DNA of 64,000 nucleotides from Streptomyces sp. NBC_00259 (GCF_036181745.1 NZ_CP108080.1:5149501-5213500); one strand, 5' to 3'; positions 53,157-62,028 are shown, numbered from the stretch's first letter. Notes: generated by a model not told the origin, from the letters alone. Translations and numbers: made by a program.

Positions 53157-53894
53157 ATGCCCCGACGCACCGCTCGACTCCTGCTGTCCTTTGTCATGCT
53201 CATGGCCGCCTCGTTGGGTGGGGTCGTGGCCACCGCCGGCACGGCGCACGCCGACGGCTGCTACACCTGGTCCCGCACCCTCTCCCAGGGCGCCAACGGC
53301 GCCGATGTCACCCAGCTCCAGATCCGCGTCGCCGGATACCCCGGCTCCGGCGCGGTCCTCGCGATCGACGGCGACTACGGTCCCGCGACCACCGCCGCGG
53401 TCAAGCGCTTCCAGTCGGCGTACGGACTCGCCGCCGACGGCGTCGCCGGCCCCGGCACGTTCAACAAGCTCTACGCCCTTCAGGACGACGACTGCACCCC
53501 GATCCACTTCAGCTACGCCGAGCTCAACGACTGCAACTCCACCTGGGCGGGCGGCGCGGTGAGCGCCGCCACCGCGAAGTCCAACGCCCTGCGCACCATG
53601 TGGAAGCTCGAAGCCATGCGGCACGCCCTCGGCGACCAGCCCATCACCGTGACCAGCGGCTTCCGCTCGCACGCGTGCAACGACGCGGTCGGCGGGGCAT
53701 CGAGCAGCCGCCACCTCTACGGCGACGCCGCCGACCTCGGTGCCGGCCCCCACACCCTGTGCAGACTCGCCCAGCAGGCCCGTAACCACGGCTTCAACGG
53801 CATCCTCGGCCCCGGCTACCCGGACCACAACGACCACACCCACCTCGACCACCGTCCCAGCCGCTTCTGGTCCGCGCCGAGCTGCGGGATCTGA
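53157..53894 (+). CDS. secreted zinc D-Ala-D-Ala carboxypeptidase with peptidoglycan-binding domain
   Basis: A 245-residue secreted enzyme. A signal peptide (RRTARLLLSFVMLMAASLGG, cleavage near AHA|DG) is followed by a PG_binding_1 domain (GANGADVTQLQIRVAGYP, YGPATTAAVKRFQSAYGL). An M15-type catalytic domain follows, with zinc ligands in SSRHLYGDAADL and NDHTHLDH. It trims peptidoglycan stem peptides. The ATG at 53157 has GGAGGG upstream; 53118 is a longer, weaker start. Confidence 0.88.
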   Translation: MPRRTARLLLSFVMLMAASLGGVVATAGTAHADGCYTWSRTLSQGANGADVTQLQIRVAGYPGSGAVLAIDGDYGPATTAAVKRFQSAYGLAADGVAGPGTFNKLYALQDDDCTPIHFSYAELNDCNSTWAGGAVSAATAKSNALRTMWKLEAMRHALGDQPITVTSGFRSHACNDAVGGASSSRHLYGDAADLGAGPHTLCRLAQQARNHGFNGILGPGYPDHNDHTHLDHRPSRFWSAPSCGI

Positions 53895-53923
53895 CCGGGT
53901 CGGGCCGCGCGGACGCAACGCGC

Positions 53924-53955
53924 GGGGGCCCGGGCCGCAGCCGGCCCGGGCCCCC
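53924..53955. terminator. bidirectional terminator between the M15 peptidase and nrdB
   Basis: A perfect 13-bp stem (GGGGGCCCGGGCC) with a 6-nt loop lies between convergent gene ends. Confidence 0.8.
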
Positions 53956-53974
53956 ACGAAATCGACGACGGCTC

Positions 53975-54988
53975 CTAGAAGTCCTCGTCCAGGTCCACCG
54001 ATCCCTCGACGGCCACCTGGTAGGCGGACGGACGGCGCTCGAAGAAGTTGGTCAGCTCCTGAACGCCCTGCAGCTCCATGAAGGAGAAGGGGTTCTCGGA
54101 GCCGAACACCGGGGCGAAGCCCAGTCGGGTGAGCCGCTGGTCGGCGACGCACTGCAGGTACTCGCGCATGGACTCGGTGTTCATGCCGGGCAGGCCGTCA
54201 CCGCACAGATCGCGGGCGAACTGCAGCTCCGCCTCGACGGCCTCCGTCAGCATGTCCGTGACCTGCTGCCGGAGTTCGTCGTCGAAGAGCTCCGGCTCCT
54301 CCTTGCGGACGGTGTCCACGACCTCGAACGCGAAGTTCATGTGCATCGTCTCGTCCCGGAACACCCAGTTCGTGCCGGTCGCCAGACCGTGCAGCAGCCC
54401 CCGCGAGCGGAACCAGTACACGTACGCGAAGGCACCGTAGAAGAACAGCCCCTCGATGCACGCCGCGAAGCAGATCAGGTTCAGCAGGAACCGGCGGCGG
54501 TCCGACCGGGTCTCCAGCCGGTCGATCTTCTCGACCGAGTCCATCCACCTGAAGCAGAACTGGGCCTTCTCCCGGATGGACGGGATGTTCTCCACGGCGT
54601 CGAAGGCCGCGGTGCGGTCCGCCGGATCGGGCAGATAGGTGTCCAGCAGCGTCAGATAGAACTGGACGTGCACGGCCTCCTCGAAGAGCTGCCGCGACAG
54701 ATACAGCCGCGCCTCGGGGGAGTTGATGTGCTTGTACAGCGTCAGCACCAGGTTGTTCGCGACGATCGAGTCACCGGTCGCGAAGAACGCGACCAGGCGG
54801 CCGATCAGATGCTGCTCGCCCGGGGACAGTTTGGCCAGGTCGGCGACGTCCGAGTGGAGGTCGACCTCCTCCACCGTCCAGGTGTTCTTGATGGCGTCCC
54901 GGTAGCGGTCGTAGAAGTCCGGGTAGCGCATCGGGCGGAGAGTCAGTTCGAAGCCCGGGTCGAGCAGGTTCTTGGAATTGGCGGTCAT
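53975..54988 (-). CDS. nrdB: class Ia ribonucleotide reductase beta subunit NrdB
   Basis: A 337-residue radical-generating subunit. Diiron ligands and helices are visible in EEAVHVQFYLTLLDTYLP, GLFFYGAFAYVYWFRSRG and FRDETMHMNFAFEVVDTV. The C-terminal tail ends VEGSVDLDEDF. The ATG at 54988 is 56 bp after the nrdA stop, and GGAGG lies 22 bases upstream of it with a hairpin between. The next gene downstream is convergent; the nrdS gene that I recall after nrdB in S. coelicolor is absent here. Confidence 0.92.
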   Translation of the reverse strand: MTANSKNLLDPGFELTLRPMRYPDFYDRYRDAIKNTWTVEEVDLHSDVADLAKLSPGEQHLIGRLVAFFATGDSIVANNLVLTLYKHINSPEARLYLSRQLFEEAVHVQFYLTLLDTYLPDPADRTAAFDAVENIPSIREKAQFCFRWMDSVEKIDRLETRSDRRRFLLNLICFAACIEGLFFYGAFAYVYWFRSRGLLHGLATGTNWVFRDETMHMNFAFEVVDTVRKEEPELFDDELRQQVTDMLTEAVEAELQFARDLCGDGLPGMNTESMREYLQCVADQRLTRLGFAPVFGSENPFSFMELQGVQELTNFFERRPSAYQVAVEGSVDLDEDF

Positions 54989-55015
54989 AGCAGTCGGCGC
55001 GAAGCGCCGTCCTCC
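54989..55015 (-). promoter_or_regulatory. nrdB ribosome binding site with interposed hairpin
   Basis: GGAGG (55015-55011) is too far from ATG 54988 (22 nt) unless the stem CGGCGC-TTC-GCGCCG (55009-54995) folds. Folding leaves 7 effective bases, an ideal spacing. No other start codon lies within range of the Shine-Dalgarno. Confidence 0.7.
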
Positions 55016-55044
55016 AGGGGGAGTGGTCGGGTGGCGGGCCGGAG

Positions 55045-57399
55045 TTACTGGCACGCCTCGCAGGACTCGGGGTTCTCCAGCGAGCACGCGACGGCCTCTT
55101 CGGGCTTCGCCTGCGCGGGTACGGGGACGGTGGCGCCCGAGGCGGCACGGGCGATCCGGGTCGCCGGGCGCGAGCGCAGGTAGTACGTCGTCTTCAGACC
55201 CTGCTTCCAGGCGTACGCGTACATCGAGGAGAGCTTGCCGATGGTCGGCGTCTCCAGGAAGAGGTTCAGCGACTGGGACTGGTCCAGGAACGGGGTGCGG
55301 GCCGCGGCCATGTCGATCAGACCGCGCTGGGGGATCTCCCACGCGGTGCGGTAGAGCTCGCGCACCTGCGCCGGGATCCAGTTCAGGCCCTGCACCGAGC
55401 CGGCCGACTCGCGCAGCGCCTCACGGGTCTGCGCGTCCCACACGCCCAGGCGCTTCAGCTCCTCGACCAGGTAGGAGTTGACCTGGAGGAACTCACCGGA
55501 GAGCGTCTCGCGCTTGAAGAGGTTGGAGACCTGCGGCTCGATGCACTCGTACACACCGGCGATCGACGCGATGGTCGCGGTCGGGGCGATCGCGAGGAGC
55601 AGCGAGTTGCGCATACCGGTCGCGGCGACCCGCTCGCGCAGCGCGGCCCAGCGCTCGGGCCAGTTGAGCTCCACGTCGTAGTGGTCCGGGTGCAGCACAC
55701 CGCGTGCGGCGCGGGTCTGCTCCCAGGCCGGCAGCGGGCCGCTGCGCTCGGCGAGGTCGCAGGACGCCTCGTACGCGGCCAGCATGATCCGTTCGGCGAT
55801 CCGCGTCGACAGCGCCTTCGCCTCGGCGGAGTCGAACGGCAGCCGCAGCTTGAAGAAGACGTCCTGAAGGCCCATGGCGCCGAGGCCCACCGGGCGCCAC
55901 TTGGCGTTGGAGCGGCCGGCCTGCTCGGTCGGGTAGAAGTTGATGTCCACCACGCGGTCGAGGAACGTCACGGCGGTGCGGACGGTCTCGTCCAGCCGCT
56001 GCCAGTCGATCTCGCCGGCCCCGGTCACGAACGCGCCCAGGTTCACCGAGCCGAGGTTGCAGACGGCGGTCTCCCCGTCGTTCGTCACCTCGATGATCTC
56101 GGTGCAGAGGTTGGAGGAGTGGACGACCGTGCCGGGCTCGGCGGTCTGGTTCGCGGTCCGGTTGGAGGCGTCCTTGAACGTCATCCAGCCGTTGCCGGTC
56201 TGCGCGAGGGTACGCATCATGCGGCCGTACAGTTCGCGGGCCGGCAGGGTCTTGCGGGCCAGCCCGGAGGCCTCCGCCGCGCGGTACGCGGCGTCGAAGT
56301 CGTCACCCCACAGGTCCACGAGTTCGGGCACGTCGGCGGGGGAGAAGAGCGACCAGTCGGCGTCCGCGTTCACCCGGCGCATGAACTCGTCGGGGATCCA
56401 GTGCGCGAGGTTGAGGTTGTGCGTACGCCGCGCCTCCTCGCCCGTGTTGTCCCGCAGCTCCAGGAACTCCTCGATGTCCGCGTGCCAGGTCTCCAGGTAC
56501 ACGCAGGCCGCGCCCTTGCGGCGGCCGCCCTGGTTGACGGCGGCGACGGACGAGTCGAGGGTCCGCAGGAACGGGACGATGCCGTTGGAGTGGCCGTTGG
56601 TACCGCGGATCAGCGAACCGCGGGAGCGGATACGGGAGTACGAGAGCCCGATGCCGCCCGCGTGCTTCGACAGCCGCGCGACCTGGTGGTAGCGGTCGTA
56701 GATGGAGTCCAGCTCGTCCAGCGGCGAGTCCAGCAGATAGCAGGACGACATCTGGGGGTGCCGGGTGCCGGAGTTGAACAGGGTGGGCGACGACGGCAGA
56801 TAGTCCAGCCGGCTCATCAGGCCGTACAGCGAGGCGACCTCGTCCAGAGCGGGAACGGAGTCGTTCTCGGCGAGACCGGCGGCGACGCGCAGCATGAAGT
56901 GCTGCGGGGTCTCGATGACCTTGCGGGTGATCGGGTGCCGGAGCAGATAGCGGCTGTAGAGGGTGCGCAGGCCGAAGTAGCCGAAGCGGTCATCGGCTGC
57001 CGGGTCGATCAGTGAGTCGAGACGGGCGGCGTGGGTCCCTACGAACGCGGCGGTGCGGTCCGCGATAAGGCCCTCGCGGTGACCGACGGCGATCGAGCCG
57101 GAGAAGACGGCCGCCCCCTGCGAGGCCGCCTCCGCCGCGATCGTGAGGGTGAGCAACCTGGCCGCGAGCCGCGAGTACGCCGGGTCCTCGGAGATCAGAC
57201 CGGCGGCCGCCTCGGTGGCCAGCTCCCGCAGTTCGGCCTCGTCCGATCCCGCGTGACGGCCCCGGAGGGCGGCGGCGGCGACACGTCCCGGGTCGGTGTC
57301 GGGAAGATCGGCGGTGAGGTCGGTCAGGGTCCGCAGAAGCGCGGTACCTGGCTCGTCGACGAGCTGCGTTGAAGCAGGATCGGGCGGCGCGATGGTCAC
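55045..57399 (-). CDS. nrdA: class Ia ribonucleotide reductase alpha subunit NrdA
   Basis: A 784-residue catalytic subunit making dNDPs from NDPs. Motifs are SSCYLLDSPLDELDSIYDRY (redox Cys), NLCTEIIEVTNDGETAVCNLGSVN-type active site with the second Cys, NAKWRPVGLGAMGLQDV, and the C-terminal CENPESCEACQ-like redox pair (SLENPESCEACQ). The GTG at 57399 is preceded by GGGAGAG; a longer reading to 57696 would translate the riboswitch. Expression is controlled by the leader riboswitch and probably NrdR boxes. nrdB follows 56 bp downstream. Confidence 0.94.
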   Translation of the reverse strand: MTIAPPDPASTQLVDEPGTALLRTLTDLTADLPDTDPGRVAAAALRGRHAGSDEAELRELATEAAAGLISEDPAYSRLAARLLTLTIAAEAASQGAAVFSGSIAVGHREGLIADRTAAFVGTHAARLDSLIDPAADDRFGYFGLRTLYSRYLLRHPITRKVIETPQHFMLRVAAGLAENDSVPALDEVASLYGLMSRLDYLPSSPTLFNSGTRHPQMSSCYLLDSPLDELDSIYDRYHQVARLSKHAGGIGLSYSRIRSRGSLIRGTNGHSNGIVPFLRTLDSSVAAVNQGGRRKGAACVYLETWHADIEEFLELRDNTGEEARRTHNLNLAHWIPDEFMRRVNADADWSLFSPADVPELVDLWGDDFDAAYRAAEASGLARKTLPARELYGRMMRTLAQTGNGWMTFKDASNRTANQTAEPGTVVHSSNLCTEIIEVTNDGETAVCNLGSVNLGAFVTGAGEIDWQRLDETVRTAVTFLDRVVDINFYPTEQAGRSNAKWRPVGLGAMGLQDVFFKLRLPFDSAEAKALSTRIAERIMLAAYEASCDLAERSGPLPAWEQTRAARGVLHPDHYDVELNWPERWAALRERVAATGMRNSLLLAIAPTATIASIAGVYECIEPQVSNLFKRETLSGEFLQVNSYLVEELKRLGVWDAQTREALRESAGSVQGLNWIPAQVRELYRTAWEIPQRGLIDMAAARTPFLDQSQSLNLFLETPTIGKLSSMYAYAWKQGLKTTYYLRSRPATRIARAASGATVPVPAQAKPEEAVACSLENPESCEACQ

Positions 57400-57504
57400 G
57401 GGGTGCTCTCCCTCGCTCGGCTCGGGGCCGGCGGGGCGCGGGGCACGGATGCACGCCCTGTCGTGGGGATGCGCCGCGTCCACCGACCTGTTCCGCGAGG
57501 CCCG

Positions 57505-57650
57505 GACGTTCTCGGCACCCGAACCGGACGGCCCGGGCGCACCGTCGGCAGGTCCTCGGACTCGCGGGAGGCACGTGCGTAGGCACGCGCGCACCGGCAC
57601 ACCGTTGCGGGACAGTCCCGGATTCGCACCGGATTCCCCTGCGGCGACAG
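57505..57650 (-). promoter_or_regulatory. cobalamin (B12) riboswitch in the nrdAB leader
   Basis: On the minus strand the leader contains the conserved core GGGGAATCCGGTGCGAATCC, then GGGACTGTCCCGCAACGGT, then AGTCCGAGGACCTGCCGAC. These are the hallmark blocks of the B12 element, including the B12-box region. The aptamer occupies about 57645-57541, with GC-rich hairpins of the expression platform between it and the nrdA start. A class Ia nrd operon controlled by B12 is known in Streptomyces: cobalamin shuts it off in favour of the B12-dependent class II enzyme. Confidence 0.92.
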
Positions 57651-57657
57651 CGAGATG

Positions 57658-57705
57658 AGCATACATGTGGGGTGCGGTGGTTGCCGCACCCCCCACATGT
57701 TGTGT
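57658..57705 (-). promoter_or_regulatory. tandem NrdR boxes at the nrdA promoter
   Basis: Two 16-bp sites (57690-57705 and 57658-57673), each centred on ACATGT, are 32 bp apart. The consensus ACACWATATNTTGTGT matches about 12 and 9-10 positions. Spacing of 31-32 bp is the known arrangement of NrdR boxes. A TATGCT -10-like hexamer (57664-57659) overlaps the second box. The region also forms a long imperfect inverted repeat. Confidence 0.65.
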
Positions 57706-57726
57706 CGCGAGCCTCCGGCGGCAGCC

Positions 57727-58226
57727 CTAGAGCTCCAGGCCGTAGGCGAGCAGTTCGAGGCCCGGAAGCGGCTCCCAGTCGCGCTCGGGGGTACGGGCGA
57801 AGCCGAGGCGCAGGTAAATGCGGTGGGCGGAACGCATGGTGCGCTGCGTTGACAGAACGAGGCGCCGGCAGCCCGGGACGGCCCGCGCCTGCTCGACGCA
57901 GGCCCGTACGAGCATCTCGCCGGCGCCCCTGCCGCGCGCCGCGGGAGCGACGGCCAGCATCCGTATCTCGGCCTCGCCGGCCGTGCGATGTCGGCCATCG
58001 GCCCGCCGTCCGGCACGAACGTCACACCGCCGAGTATCCGCTCGTCGCTGTCGACCGCGACGAGCACCTCGGCCGCGGCGGCTCTCTTCGCCACGTCCCG
58101 CAGCGCGTCCAGATACCCGTCGTCTTCCCCGAATGCGAGGAGACCGTCCCCGAGATACGCCTGAGCGGTGATCTCGCCCAGCGTCTCGTACTCCTCCGGC
58201 TTCGCCTGCCTCCATACGATGACCAT
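57727..58226 (-). pseudogene. GNAT acetyltransferase, frameshifted
   Basis: The first 80 residues from ATG 58226 read MVIVWRQAKPEEYETLGEIT to GGVTFVPDGGPMADIA in one frame. The domain then continues in another frame with TAGEAEIRMLAVAPAARGRG (acetyl-CoA binding loop), CRRLVLSTQRTM and IYLRLGFARTPERDWEPLPG to the stop at 57727. One missing base near 57987 would restore a normal ~165-residue GNAT protein. This is either a real frameshift or a sequencing error. Lack of any slippery run argues against programmed frameshifting. Confidence 0.8.
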
Positions 58227-58311
58227 GAGGGCAGTGTGCCCGAGGGGTACGACAGCGGGCCGCTGTGCCTCCCCGGGGAGGCACGGCGGCCCGTCGTCGT
58301 AGCGGTACCGC

Positions 58312-58536
58312 TCAGCAGCAGCGGAAGCCCTTCCGGGGATCCGCCTCCCTCGCGTCCATGCGGTCGCGCTCGAACTCGCCGCGCGACATCACCTTCGCCT
58401 CCGGGGCGTGCGCCCGGGCGTGGGCGACATACCGGTCGTACACCGACTCGCCCGACACCTCGCGCACGTACCAGCGGACCCAGTCCACCACGCGGCGCAC
58501 GCCGCTCACCGCTGTCATACCTGCCACGGTACTCAC
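58312..58536 (-). CDS. YbdD/YjiX family small protein
   Basis: A 74-residue protein of the DUF466 family that accompanies CstA in many bacteria: VRRVVDWVRWYVREVSGESV, YDRYVAHARAHAPEAKVMSR and the terminal KGFRCC. The GTG at 58536 overlaps the cstA stop (GTGA), so coupling is likely; ATG 58518 is an alternative. Its role in pyruvate or peptide uptake is unproven. Confidence 0.85.
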   Translation of the reverse strand: MSTVAGMTAVSGVRRVVDWVRWYVREVSGESVYDRYVAHARAHAPEAKVMSRGEFERDRMDAREADPRKGFRCC

Positions 58537-60764
58537 GCCTTGTCGCTTCCGGCGGTCTTCTGGTCCGAGCTGCCGGCGTCGATCGCCTCGACGTCCGGGG
58601 CGCCGGCAGGAGCTCCGATGGTCGCGAACACCGCCTTCTCCTGCTTGGTGGTGAACATTCCGGCGGGCGCGACCAGCTTCGACTCGACGTACGGAGCCTC
58701 GGCGAGCCGGATGCTCTCCGGCTTGCTGATCGCCTTGTAACAAACCCGGGCGGCGTCCGCCAGGACCACCACGATGAGGAGGGCGAACAGCGCGCAGAGA
58801 ACGCCGTCGACGGTCGAGTTGGTGACGATGGTGTGCATGTCGTCCATCGACTTGGCCGGCGGCAGCACCTGGCCGGAGTCGATGCCCGTCCGGTACTTGT
58901 CGCGCTGGGCGAAGAAGCCCACCTTCGGATCGCTGGAGAATATCTTCTGCCAGCTGGCGGTGAGGGTGACCGTGACGTCCCAGATCAGCGGGACGGCCGT
59001 CACCCAGGCCCACTTGAGTCGTCCGGACTTCACCAGGAGCGTGGTGCAGACCGCGAGTGCGACCGCCGCCAGCAGCTGGTTGGCGATGCCGAAGAGCGGG
59101 AAGAGCTGGTTGATGCCGCCGAGCGGGTCGTGCACGCCGACCCACAGGAAGTAGCCCCAGCCGCCGACGACGACCGCGCTGGCGAACCAGACGCCCGGCT
59201 TCCAGCTGACCTGCTTCATCGGCTTGTAGAGGTTGCCCAGCATGTCCTGGAGCATGAAGCGCCCCACCCGGGTGCCCGCGTCGACCGTGGTGAGGATGAA
59301 CAGCGCCTCGAACATGATCGCGAAGTGGTACCAGAACGCCTTCAGTCCGGCGCCGCCGATGACTGCGGAGAAGATCTCCGACATGCCGAGCGCGAACGTC
59401 GGCGCACCACCCGTGCGGGAGAGCAGGGACGCCTCTTCGACGTCCTTCGCGGCCTGGGCCAGCAGATCCGGCGTGACGGTGAAGCCGAGGTTCGCGACCG
59501 CCTGCGAGGCGGAGTCCACCGTGGTGCCGATGACACCGCCGGGGGAGTTGATGGCGAAGTACAGCCCCGGGTCGAGGATGCAGGCGCAGATCATCGCCAT
59601 GACCGCGACGAACGACTCGGTCAGCATCGCGCCGTAGCCGATCATCCGGATCTGGGTCTCCTTCTGGATCATCTTCGGGGTGGTGCCCGAGGAGACCAGG
59701 GAGTGGAAGCCGGAGAGGGCGCCGCACGCGATGGTGATGAAGACGAACGGGAACAGCGAGCCGGCGAAGACCGGCCCCTGGCCGTTGCCCGCGAACTCGG
59801 TGACGGCCGGCATCTTCAGCGTCGGCATCGCGATGACCACGCCCAGCGCCAGCAGCACGATGGTGCCGACCTTCATGAAGGTGGACAGGTAGTCGCGCGG
59901 CGCCAGCAGCAGCCAGACCGGCAGCACGGAGGCGAAGAATCCGTACACCACCATCCATATGACCAGCGTGCCCGGCTCCAGCGTGAAGAAGTCCGCCAGC
60001 GAGGAGTCGGCGACCCAGCCGCCCGCGACGATCGCGAGCAGCAGCAGCGCGACCCCGATGACCGACACCTCGCTGACCTTGCCCGGCCGCAGGGTGCGCA
60101 GGTAGACGCCCATGAACAGGGCGATCGGGATCGTCATGCCGATGGAGAACACGCCCCACGGGGAGTGTGCCAGGGCGTTGACGATCACCAGCGCCAGCAC
60201 CGCCAGCAGGATGATCATGATGGCGAAGACGGCGATCAGGGCCGCGACACCGCCGACGGGGCCGATCTCGTCGCGCGCCATCTGGCCGAGCGAGCGGCCG
60301 TCGCGGCGGGTGGAGAAGAACAGGGTGACCATGTCCTGGACGGCACCGGCGAAGATCACGCCGACGATGATCCAGATCGTGCCCGGGAGGTAACCCATCT
60401 GGGCGGCGAGGATCGGGCCGACCAGTGGCCCGGCTCCCGCGATCGCCGCGAAGTGGTGGCCGAAGAGCACCCGCCGGTCGGTCGGGTGGAAGTCGACACC
60501 GTTGTCGAGCCGTTCCGCCGGGGTGGCGCGGGTGCTGTCGGCCTTGAGGACGCGGTACTGGATGAAGCGTGCGTAGAACCGGTAGCCGATGGCGTACGAG
60601 CCGAGCGCGGCCGCCAGCATCCAGACGGCGGAGACCTCCTCGCCCCGCGACAGGGCGAGTACGGTCCAGCCGGCCGCGCCAACCAGCGCGACGAGTACCC
60701 AGACTGCGATGGACTGCGGAGTCATTCTCCGCCGGGTTGTGTTCGATGGTGTCGGCTCGGCCAT
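58533..60764 (-). CDS. cstA: carbon starvation protein CstA
   Basis: A 743-residue polytopic membrane transporter of the CstA family (pyruvate/peptide uptake) with roughly 16-18 hydrophobic helices. Family signatures are GVDFHPTDRRVLFGHHFAAI, AGAGPLVGPILAAQMGYLPG, GALSGFHSLVSSGTTPKM and FGIANQLLAAVALAVCTTLL. The ATG is preceded by CGGGAGCC. YbdD overlaps its stop. Confidence 0.92.
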   Translation of the reverse strand: MAEPTPSNTTRRRMTPQSIAVWVLVALVGAAGWTVLALSRGEEVSAVWMLAAALGSYAIGYRFYARFIQYRVLKADSTRATPAERLDNGVDFHPTDRRVLFGHHFAAIAGAGPLVGPILAAQMGYLPGTIWIIVGVIFAGAVQDMVTLFFSTRRDGRSLGQMARDEIGPVGGVAALIAVFAIMIILLAVLALVIVNALAHSPWGVFSIGMTIPIALFMGVYLRTLRPGKVSEVSVIGVALLLLAIVAGGWVADSSLADFFTLEPGTLVIWMVVYGFFASVLPVWLLLAPRDYLSTFMKVGTIVLLALGVVIAMPTLKMPAVTEFAGNGQGPVFAGSLFPFVFITIACGALSGFHSLVSSGTTPKMIQKETQIRMIGYGAMLTESFVAVMAMICACILDPGLYFAINSPGGVIGTTVDSASQAVANLGFTVTPDLLAQAAKDVEEASLLSRTGGAPTFALGMSEIFSAVIGGAGLKAFWYHFAIMFEALFILTTVDAGTRVGRFMLQDMLGNLYKPMKQVSWKPGVWFASAVVVGGWGYFLWVGVHDPLGGINQLFPLFGIANQLLAAVALAVCTTLLVKSGRLKWAWVTAVPLIWDVTVTLTASWQKIFSSDPKVGFFAQRDKYRTGIDSGQVLPPAKSMDDMHTIVTNSTVDGVLCALFALLIVVVLADAARVCYKAISKPESIRLAEAPYVESKLVAPAGMFTTKQEKAVFATIGAPAGAPDVEAIDAGSSDQKTAGSDKA

Positions 60765-60966
60765 GGTGTGGCTCCCGTCCCGTCGTGATCACCTGCAACG
60801 CGCAGGCAATCTAGGCGACCGATTCGCCGGCGTCACCCCCGGCTCGTGTATCGGTACGGCAACGACGGTTGAGGCGGTCCGGTACGGGGCCGCTCCCCTG
60901 ACGCCAGGCCGTGGCCTCCCCAAGGGGTGCGGTCACGGCCTCGGCAGACGTCCGGGCGGGCGGGGC

Positions 60967-61734
60967 TCAGCCCGCTTCGGGCCGCTGCAGCCGTGCGACG
61001 AACTTGTAGCGGTCGCCGCGATAGACCGAGCGCACCCACTCCACCGGCTCGCCCTGCGCGTCCAGCGAGTGCCGCGACAGCATCAGCATCGGCAGGCCCA
61101 CGTCCGTGCCGAGCAGTCCCGCCTCGCGCGGGGTGGCCAGCGAGGTCTCGATCGTCTCCTCGGCCTCCGCGAGGTGGACGTCGTACACCTCGGCCAGTGC
61201 CGTGTACAGCGACGTGTACTTGACCAGCGACCTGCGCAGCGCCGGGAAGCGCTTCGCCGACAGATGGGTGGTCTCGATCGCCATCGGTTCGCCGCTCGCC
61301 AGCCGGAGCCGCTCGATGCGCAGCACCCGTCCGCCCGGTGAGATGTCCAGCAGCCCGGCGAGGGTGTCGTCGGCCGTGACGTACCCGATGTCCAGCAGCT
61401 GCGAGGTGGGTTCCAGGCCCTGCGCCTTCATGTCCTCGGTGTACGAGGTGAGTTGGAGTGCCTGGGAGACCTTCGGCTTGGCGACGAACGTGCCCTTGCC
61501 CTGGATGCGCTCCAGCCTGCCCTCGACGACGAGTTCCTGCAGGGCCTGCCGCACGGTCGTGCGCGAGGTGTCGAACTCGGCGGCGAGCGTGCGCTCGGGC
61601 GGGACGGGCGTGCCGGGCGGCAGAGTCTCCGTCATGTCGAGCAAGTGCCTCTTGAGCCGGTAGTACTTGGGCACGCGCGCGGTACGGGTCGCCGTCCCGT
61701 TCTCCGACTCCGTGCCGCCCCCGTCCGTGGCCAT
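60967..61734 (-). CDS. dasR: GntR/HutC-family regulator DasR
   Basis: A 255-residue GntR regulator controlling chitin and GlcNAc metabolism. The DNA-binding domain is KYYRLKRHLLDMTETLPPGT with PVPPERTLAAEFDTSRTTVR, then LQELVVEGRLERIQGKGTFV. The UTRA ligand domain follows (YTEDMKAQGLEPTSQLLDIG, SLYTALAEVYDVHLAEAEET). The sequence agrees closely with the DasR I recall. GlcN-6-phosphate releases it from dre sites. It is divergent from dasA. The ATG at 61734 is preceded by GGGAAGGCGG. Confidence 0.94.
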   Translation of the reverse strand: MATDGGGTESENGTATRTARVPKYYRLKRHLLDMTETLPPGTPVPPERTLAAEFDTSRTTVRQALQELVVEGRLERIQGKGTFVAKPKVSQALQLTSYTEDMKAQGLEPTSQLLDIGYVTADDTLAGLLDISPGGRVLRIERLRLASGEPMAIETTHLSAKRFPALRRSLVKYTSLYTALAEVYDVHLAEAEETIETSLATPREAGLLGTDVGLPMLMLSRHSLDAQGEPVEWVRSVYRGDRYKFVARLQRPEAG

Positions 61735-61891
61735 GGCCCGCCTTCCCGACTCGTGTGCTGCTGCCGTCACCGGCTCCTCCGTCTGTTGCGGCTCACATGG
61801 TGGCACGGTCCGGTCACGGGTCGTCGCCCTCCCTCAGGTGTCGTTCCGATAACGGACACGACAGCCCTTCTTATACACCCTTGACACCCCT

Positions 61892-61907
61892 AAAGGTCTA
61901 GGCCAAG
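61892..61907 (+). promoter_or_regulatory. dre-like DasR operator (upstream)
   Basis: AAAGGTCTAGGCCAAG matches the dre consensus core GGTCTAGACCA at about 11 of 16 positions. TTGACA (61881-61886), a possible dasA -35, lies just upstream. Confidence 0.65.
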
Positions 61908-61916
61908 CTCCCGGGT

Positions 61917-61932
61917 ACTGGTCTAAACCATT
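61917..61932 (+). promoter_or_regulatory. dre DasR operator (proximal)
   Basis: ACTGGTCTAAACCATT differs from the dre consensus ACTGGTCTAGACCACT at only two positions. It lies 97 bp before dasA. Two dre sites in this position match the known dasA control region in Streptomyces. Confidence 0.88.
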
Positions 61933-62028
61933 AAAGACCAGGTCCCAGCCCCACGAGCAGTACTCGGCGTATGGCTCCGTATGTCCTCGCGGTGGGCGGG
62001 GGGTTGCAGCATCCCTGAGGAGGGTGGC

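Noticed and set aside
57369..60788. Plus-strand frame of over 1100 codons opposite nrdA leader and cstA
   Set aside because: It is antisense to the riboswitch, GNAT and cstA; His/Asp/Arg-rich composition is typical of a shadow.
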